Shown: one piece after another, positions 8,024-12,008 of the stretch
How positions within the stretch are numbered: position 1 is the stretch's first letter
Layout of the letters: every line of letters begins with the position of its first letter
Assembly: GCA_945869505.1 (NCBI GenBank)
Contig: CAMBOZ010000037.1
Coordinates: 1-12,008 of the forward strand
DNA: 12,008 nt
Reading direction: 5' to 3'
From: Bifidobacterium breve
Lineage (GTDB): Bacteria > Actinomycetota > Actinomycetes > Nanopelagicales > Nanopelagicaceae
Notes under the pieces: generated by a model
Told to the model about the DNA's origin: nothing
Databases searched by the model: none
The model's input: the letters and a program-made list of their open reading frames with translations, nothing else
Made by a program: the position numbers and the translations under genes

Positions 8024-9100
8024 ATGTTGCAACGTGTCCTAGCGGTCTCGTTTGCACAAGTCTTACGCACCGTCGCAATACTGCTTCTACCGCTTGCTTT
8101 TATCTCGCTAATTGCTTGGGCCACCGCGGGTAGTGCAACTGGAAATACATCAGATCCAATGCGCGCGGCAATCTGGTTGTGGCTTGGCACTCATCACATA
8201 CCGTTTTTCCTAACTGGTACCGCAACTGGTTATCTCTCTTACCTACCAATTGGCGCAATGCTTTTACCGTTCTTTGCACTGCGGAGCGGTTTCGGACGAG
8301 CCCTATCTAAATTACACGGTGACTTTCACAATATCGCTAGCGTCAGATCGATCTTCGCATCTCAATACGCAATCATCGCGACACTTCTTGCTTTGGCTAG
8401 CAAATCTCCCGCTGTGAGTTCTCAGTGGTATTTAGCTCCAGTCTTTTCATTTCTAATCGCTTACCTAGCATCACTAACGGCAGGATCGCGATTACGTATG
8501 TCTCAAGCAGTTAGTTACGCAACACGAGTATTAGCGATTCTTTTAGGTTCCTCCTTTATCTTCTTGGCGATCGCCATTTTTATGAATATTTCAACATTTA
8601 AAAATATCTCAATTGTTCTTCAACCAGGTTTCTTCGGAGCGTTTCTACTCTTTGCCCTCAATCTTTTTTATCTTCCAAATCTGGCGGTATCAGTTCTCGC
8701 CTATTTCACCGGAACTGGATTCGCAGTTGGTGAAGGAACACTTGTTTCACCATTTATTCATCGCCTCGGTGAAATTCCTGCGCTACCAATTTTGGCAGTC
8801 TTGCCAACCTCTTCATCTAAGTGGGCGTTAATTGCTGTCCTATTTGTAATCGCTCTCGGAGCACTTGTTGCAACCTGGGCACTTGCTTCCAGTTCTCGCT
8901 CGCTATTTCAGGCAATCGTCTTGATCGCTATTTCGATTTCTGCAATTTCTTATCTAGCCAGCGGTTCATTGATGACTGAAGCAATGAGCGCCGTTGGAGT
9001 TTCAATCTGGAAATTAACGCTATCAATAACCCTTCAAATTGGGCTTGGAATAGCGGCCTTAGTATTCATTCCTCAGATTAAATTGCGATCGCGAAAATGA
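8024..9100 (+). CDS. DUF6350 (PerM-like) multi-pass membrane protein
   Basis: This 358-residue integral membrane protein has about eight or nine hydrophobic segments (roughly 12-33, 68-86, 112-128, 134-153, 166-189, 201-228, 267-288, 295-314 and 330-350). It ends in a short basic tail (KLRSRK). The most conserved-looking block is FYLPNLAV (215-222) through GTGFAVGEGTLVSPF (230-244) and IPALPILAVLP (251-261), which I recognise as the core of the actinobacterial DUF6350 family. The M. tuberculosis member PerM (Rv0955) is linked to cell division through FtsB and sits just upstream of purN-purH. The same position here supports orthology, though sequence divergence in the family is high. Whether it acts in division in this organism is inference. 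It starts 8 bases after sucD and overlaps purN by 4 bases (ATGA). Confidence 0.8.
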   Translation: MLQRVLAVSFAQVLRTVAILLLPLAFISLIAWATAGSATGNTSDPMRAAIWLWLGTHHIPFFLTGTATGYLSYLPIGAMLLPFFALRSGFGRALSKLHGDFHNIASVRSIFASQYAIIATLLALASKSPAVSSQWYLAPVFSFLIAYLASLTAGSRLRMSQAVSYATRVLAILLGSSFIFLAIAIFMNISTFKNISIVLQPGFFGAFLLFALNLFYLPNLAVSVLAYFTGTGFAVGEGTLVSPFIHRLGEIPALPILAVLPTSSSKWALIAVLFVIALGALVATWALASSSRSLFQAIVLIAISISAISYLASGSLMTEAMSAVGVSIWKLTLSITLQIGLGIAALVFIPQIKLRSRK

Positions 9101-9669
9101 AGCTAGCGCGCATTGTTTTACTTGCTTCAGGCAGTGGCTCAATCGCACAGTCAATAATCGATGCCGTTGCCAACGGGGATCTTGATGCGCAGATAGTTGG
9201 GTTAATTAGTGATCAACCAGAGGCCCAAGTTTTAAAGCGCGCGAGTAGCGCCAAGATTGACACATTTATTATTCCAATGCAGCAGGATCGCAAGAACTGG
9301 GATTTGGAATTTTCAGATCAATTGCTCGCACTTAATCCAGATCTAGTTGTGAGCGCAGGATTTATGCGGCTTTTATCTAGTGACTGTGTTGCCAAATTCC
9401 GAATCGTAAATAGCCATCCTGCCTTGCTACCGCTCTTTCCCGGCGCTCACGCCGTCCGCGATGCACTAGCCGCCGGCGCAACCCAGACAGGTACCACAAT
9501 TCATTGGGTAGATGAGGGCGTGGATACTGGCGAAATAATTGCTCAGGAAAGTGTGGAAATCACACCGACTGATACAGAAGCCACGCTGCATGAACGCATT
9601 AAGATTGTGGAACGACGTCTCTATGTTGCAACGCTGCAGCAACTTCTAACTAATCTCGTGAGGTCCTGA
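9097..9669 (+). CDS. purN: Phosphoribosylglycinamide formyltransferase
   Basis: PurN transfers the formyl group of 10-formyl-tetrahydrofolate to GAR, the third step of purine synthesis. The 190 residues are shorter than E. coli PurN (212), mainly at the C-terminus, but the catalytic core is complete: Asn105 and His107 in [13 protein letters not shown] and Asp143 in [13 protein letters not shown], equivalent to E. coli N106, H108 and D144. AGFMRLLS (87-94) is also typical. The N-terminal phosphate loop reads SGSGSIAQ (11-18) where most homologues have SG.GSNLQ or SG.GTNLQ, an Asn-to-Ile change at residue 16. The start overlaps the DUF6350 stop (ATGA) and the stop overlaps the purH start (TGATG), so the three genes are translationally linked. 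Confidence 0.94.
   Translation: MKLARIVLLASGSGSIAQSIIDAVANGDLDAQIVGLISDQPEAQVLKRASSAKIDTFIIPMQQDRKNWDLEFSDQLLALNPDLVVSAGFMRLLSSDCVAKFRIVNSHPALLPLFPGAHAVRDALAAGATQTGTTIHWVDEGVDTGEIIAQESVEITPTDTEATLHERIKIVERRLYVATLQQLLTNLVRS
9660..9663 (+). promoter_or_regulatory. purH: Shine-Dalgarno site of purH
   Basis: GAGG lies 5 bases before the purH ATG (9669) and inside the last codons of purN. It is one of the few clear ribosome-binding sites in the window. Confidence 0.6.
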
Positions 9670-11210
9670 TGGCAGATCGCAAACCTATTCGCCGTGCGCT
9701 CGTCAGCGTTTACGATAAAGATCGCTTACTCGAGCTTGGCGCTGCCCTAAGTAAAGCTGGAATAGAAATTATCTCCACCGGTTCAACTGCTAAAACTTTG
9801 CAGGGATCAGGAATTGCGGTTACAGAAGTTAGCGAATACACCGGCTTTCCAGAAATTATGGGTGGCCGTGTAAAAACTCTTCATCCTAAAATTCATTCTG
9901 GAATATTGGCCGATCAGGATAATTCAGATCATATGCAAGCAATTGCAGATCTAGATATTGAGCCATTTGATCTAGTAATCATCAATCTCTATCCATTTGT
10001 ACAAACGATCGCATCGGGTGCTGCATATGCCGAATGCATTGAGCAGATTGATATTGGCGGTCCATCTATGTTGCGGGGCGCTGCCAAGAACCACGGCTCG
10101 GTAGCGGTAATTTCCAAAGTTGCCCAATATGACGCCTTATTTGCCGCAATTAGCGCAGGTGGAACCACCCTTGAGGAACGACGTAATTTTGCCCTCGAAG
10201 TTTTCCGCACCACAGCTGAATACGATTTAACCATCGCAAGTTGGCTGGGAACTCAAATAAGTATGGATATCCCAGATTGGTTTGGCTTAATTTGGAAGCG
10301 AGAATCATCGCTACGTTATGGAGAAAATCCGCATCAGAGCGCTGCAATTTATCGCGGTGGACCTCCCGGAATCGTAAACGCTGTGCAAAGCCATGGCAAA
10401 GAGATGTCATTTAATAATTACACCGACGCCGATGCAGCATGGCGCGCGGCTCTTGATCACACAGATCCGTGTGTTGCAATCATTAAACACGCCAACCCTT
10501 GCGGTATTGCAACGGGTACCGATATCGCTTCGGCATATTTAGCAGCGCACGCGTGCGATCCAGTTTCAGCTTTTGGCGGAGTAATCGCAGCAAATCGCAA
10601 AGTGACTGTTGCAATGGCGGAACCACTTTCGCAAGTCTTTACCGAAGTAATCATTGCTCCGGAATACGAGCCAGCCGCGTTAGAAATTTTAATGAAGAAA
10701 CCTTCAATTCGTATTTTGACTTGTCCGAATACCAAACTGTCGCCGTTAGAAATTCGCCCAGTATCAGGTGGAGTTCTACTTCAAAATACTGACAAGATTG
10801 ATGCCCCTGGTGATGATTCTGCAAACTGGAATCAAGTAACTGGAGAAAAAGTTTCGCAACAAGTCTTATCAGATCTGCAATTTGCTTGGCGCGCAGTCCG
10901 TGCAGTAAAGAGCAACGCCATCTTGTTAGCTAAGAATGGTGCCGCAGTCGGAATCGGAATGGGTCAGGTAAATCGCGTTGACTCTGCACGTCTTTCCATA
11001 GATCGTGCGGGAGAGCGAGCACAGGGCAGCGTTGCTGCCAGCGATGCCTTCTTCCCATTTGCTGATGGTTTGCAGATTTTGATCGATGGCGGAGTAACCG
11101 CTGTTGTTCAGCCAGGTGGAAGCGTTCGCGATGAAGAAGTAATCGCAGCGGCAAATTCTGCAGGAATAGCTATGTTCTTCACCGGAACACGACACTTCTC
11201 GCATGCGTAA
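9669..11210 (+). CDS. purH: Bifunctional AICAR transformylase / IMP cyclohydrolase
   Basis: PurH performs the last two steps of IMP synthesis: formylation of AICAR with 10-formyl-tetrahydrofolate, then ring closure. The 513 residues are near family length (E. coli 529). The N-terminal MGS-like cyclohydrolase domain (about 7-200) includes RALVSVYDK (9-17), [10 protein letters not shown] (35-44), [16 protein letters not shown] (65-80) and INLYPF (105-110). The C-terminal transformylase domain has LRYGENPHQ (215-223), [15 protein letters not shown] (244-258), the catalytic pair Lys273-His274 in IIKHANPCG, and DPVSAFGGV (297-305). It ends in TGTRHFSH, close to the usual RHF.H terminus, so the protein is complete. 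It starts within the purN stop with a good GAGG site. The next gene, folD, supplies its folate cofactor. Confidence 0.97.
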   Translation: MADRKPIRRALVSVYDKDRLLELGAALSKAGIEIISTGSTAKTLQGSGIAVTEVSEYTGFPEIMGGRVKTLHPKIHSGILADQDNSDHMQAIADLDIEPFDLVIINLYPFVQTIASGAAYAECIEQIDIGGPSMLRGAAKNHGSVAVISKVAQYDALFAAISAGGTTLEERRNFALEVFRTTAEYDLTIASWLGTQISMDIPDWFGLIWKRESSLRYGENPHQSAAIYRGGPPGIVNAVQSHGKEMSFNNYTDADAAWRAALDHTDPCVAIIKHANPCGIATGTDIASAYLAAHACDPVSAFGGVIAANRKVTVAMAEPLSQVFTEVIIAPEYEPAALEILMKKPSIRILTCPNTKLSPLEIRPVSGGVLLQNTDKIDAPGDDSANWNQVTGEKVSQQVLSDLQFAWRAVRAVKSNAILLAKNGAAVGIGMGQVNRVDSARLSIDRAGERAQGSVAASDAFFPFADGLQILIDGGVTAVVQPGGSVRDEEVIAAANSAGIAMFFTGTRHFSHA

Positions 11211-11235
11211 CTTCGCTTGCTACGAGCGCTTCTAA

Positions 11236-11241
11236 TAGGAT
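11236..11241 (+). promoter_or_regulatory. folD: Putative leaderless promoter -10 for folD
   Basis: TAGGAT fits TANNNT and ends 7 bases before the folD ATG (11249), the same spacing as at pcrA. There is no Shine-Dalgarno site before the ATG. A weak -35 candidate TTCGCT (11212-11217) lies 18 bases upstream. It fills most of the 38-base gap between purH and folD, so folD may be transcribed on its own. Confidence 0.5.
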
Positions 11242-11248
11242 CAAGCAT

Positions 11249-12008
11249 ATGAGCGCAACAATTCTGGATGGCAAAGCTTTAGCGGCCTCCATTAAGCAGG
11301 GCCTTTCTGCGCGCGTCAAAGACCTTAAGAACAATGGAGTTACACCGGGCTTAGGAACAATCTTGGTCGGCGATGATCCAGGGTCGCTTTCTTATGTTGC
11401 TGGGAAACATCGTGACTGCCAGGAAGTCGGTATTACTTCTATTCGCGTTGATTTAAAAGCAGATGCTTCTGAATCGGATGTTCTAGCCGCAATAAAAGAT
11501 TTGAATTCAGCGAAAGAATGTTCTGGCTATATTGTGCAACTTCCCTTGCCGCATGGAATAAACACCCAGAAAGTCTTGGAAGCGATTGATCCAGCAAAAG
11601 ATGCCGATGGATTACACCCGATGAATTTAGGAAGGCTTGTTGCTGGATACGCCGCTCCGCTTCCGTGCACTCCACGTGGGATTGTTGAATTAATCAGCCA
11701 CTACAAAATTCCATTGTCGGGTGCAGAGGTTGTGGTCATTGGTCGCGGTCTAACCGTCGGCCGACCACTTGGTCTCTTGCTAAATCGCAAAAAAGAAAAT
11801 GCAACGGTTACGCTGACTCATACCGGAACAAAGAATTTATCAGCACACACTCAGCGCGCAGATATCATCGTGGCAGCGATTGGTAGCCCCCATTTCTTAA
11901 AAGCGGGAGATATAAAGAGCGGCGCTACCGTTCTGGATGTAGGAATTTCACGAACCGATTCAGGACTAGTTGGTGACATAGATCCAGGAGTTATGGAAGT
12001 TGCTGCTT
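11249..12008 (+). CDS. folD: Methylenetetrahydrofolate dehydrogenase / methenyl-THF cyclohydrolase, 5' part
   Basis: FolD oxidises 5,10-methylene-THF to methenyl-THF and hydrolyses it to 10-formyl-THF, the formyl donor for PurN and PurH. The frame is open to the window edge: 253 residues are present and about 30 are missing, since FolD is usually about 285. The start [12 protein letters not shown] is typical. [15 protein letters not shown] (32-46) leads into the substrate motif with Tyr49 and catalytic Lys53 ([10 protein letters not shown]). YIVQLPLP (94-101) and KDADGLHP (117-124) follow, then the Rossmann loop [11 protein letters not shown] (165-175) and VLDVGISR (228-235). The second family signature (PGGVGPMT) would lie just past the edge. 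Cofactor choice (NADP versus NAD) cannot be read safely here. The gene begins 38 bases after purH behind a leaderless-type promoter. Confidence 0.95.
   Translation, partial: MSATILDGKALAASIKQGLSARVKDLKNNGVTPGLGTILVGDDPGSLSYVAGKHRDCQEVGITSIRVDLKADASESDVLAAIKDLNSAKECSGYIVQLPLPHGINTQKVLEAIDPAKDADGLHPMNLGRLVAGYAAPLPCTPRGIVELISHYKIPLSGAEVVVIGRGLTVGRPLGLLLNRKKENATVTLTHTGTKNLSAHTQRADIIVAAIGSPHFLKAGDIKSGATVLDVGISRTDSGLVGDIDPGVMEVAA

Noticed and set aside
11211..11235. Possible terminator hairpin after purH (CGCT ... AGCG)
   Set aside because: The stem is only about four base pairs with a 7-base loop and no T-run. The region is better explained as the folD promoter.
1..12008. CRISPR array, tRNA/rRNA, IS ends, phage or defence genes
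   Set aside because: No spaced direct repeats, no tRNA-like cloverleaf, no transposase or integrase motifs, and no gap longer than 78 bases. Every gene belongs to a known family.

Overview
The window is a gene-dense bacterial chromosome segment with ten protein genes, two of them cut by the window edges. There is no mobile element, CRISPR array or RNA gene that I can see. Protein sequences and gene order point to an actinobacterium. The evidence is an actinobacterial-type GuaB3, the run sucC-sucD-DUF6350-purN-purH (the same order as around Rv0951-Rv0957 in Mycobacterium tuberculosis, minus some genes) and a PcrA with a C-terminal Tudor-like domain. The moderate GC (about 47% in a stretch I counted), very short intergenic gaps, weak Shine-Dalgarno sites and apparently leaderless genes suggest a streamlined low-GC lineage such as freshwater acI/Nanopelagicales. 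That lineage call is inference.

Left part (1-2892, + strand): the 3' part of guaB3, then guaA four bases later, then a secreted cyclophilin whose ribosome-binding site lies in the last codons of guaA. This is probably one transcript for guanine nucleotide synthesis with an exported protein at its end. Middle (2889-5889): a PIG-L/LmbE-type deacetylase on the - strand converges on the cyclophilin gene, and the two stop codons share a TTAA. The deacetylase gene diverges from pcrA (DNA helicase) across only 28 bases. Those bases hold two back-to-back -10-like hexamers, each placed for leaderless transcription from its ATG.

Right part (5890-12008, + strand): a 78-base gap, then sucC and sucD (succinyl-CoA synthetase), a PerM/DUF6350 multi-pass membrane protein, purN and purH, all overlapping or nearly so. 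After a 38-base gap with a leaderless-type promoter comes folD, which runs off the end. FolD makes the 10-formyl-tetrahydrofolate that PurN and PurH consume, and PurH makes the IMP from which GuaA's substrate XMP derives. The purine genes on both sides therefore belong to one pathway.

I found no unknown multi-gene system. The points most worth a second look are the symmetric divergent promoter at 3612-3645, the shared stop codons at 2889-2892, the His at the catalytic-Cys position of GuaB3, a clustered GCGATCGC octamer, and the DUF6350 protein.
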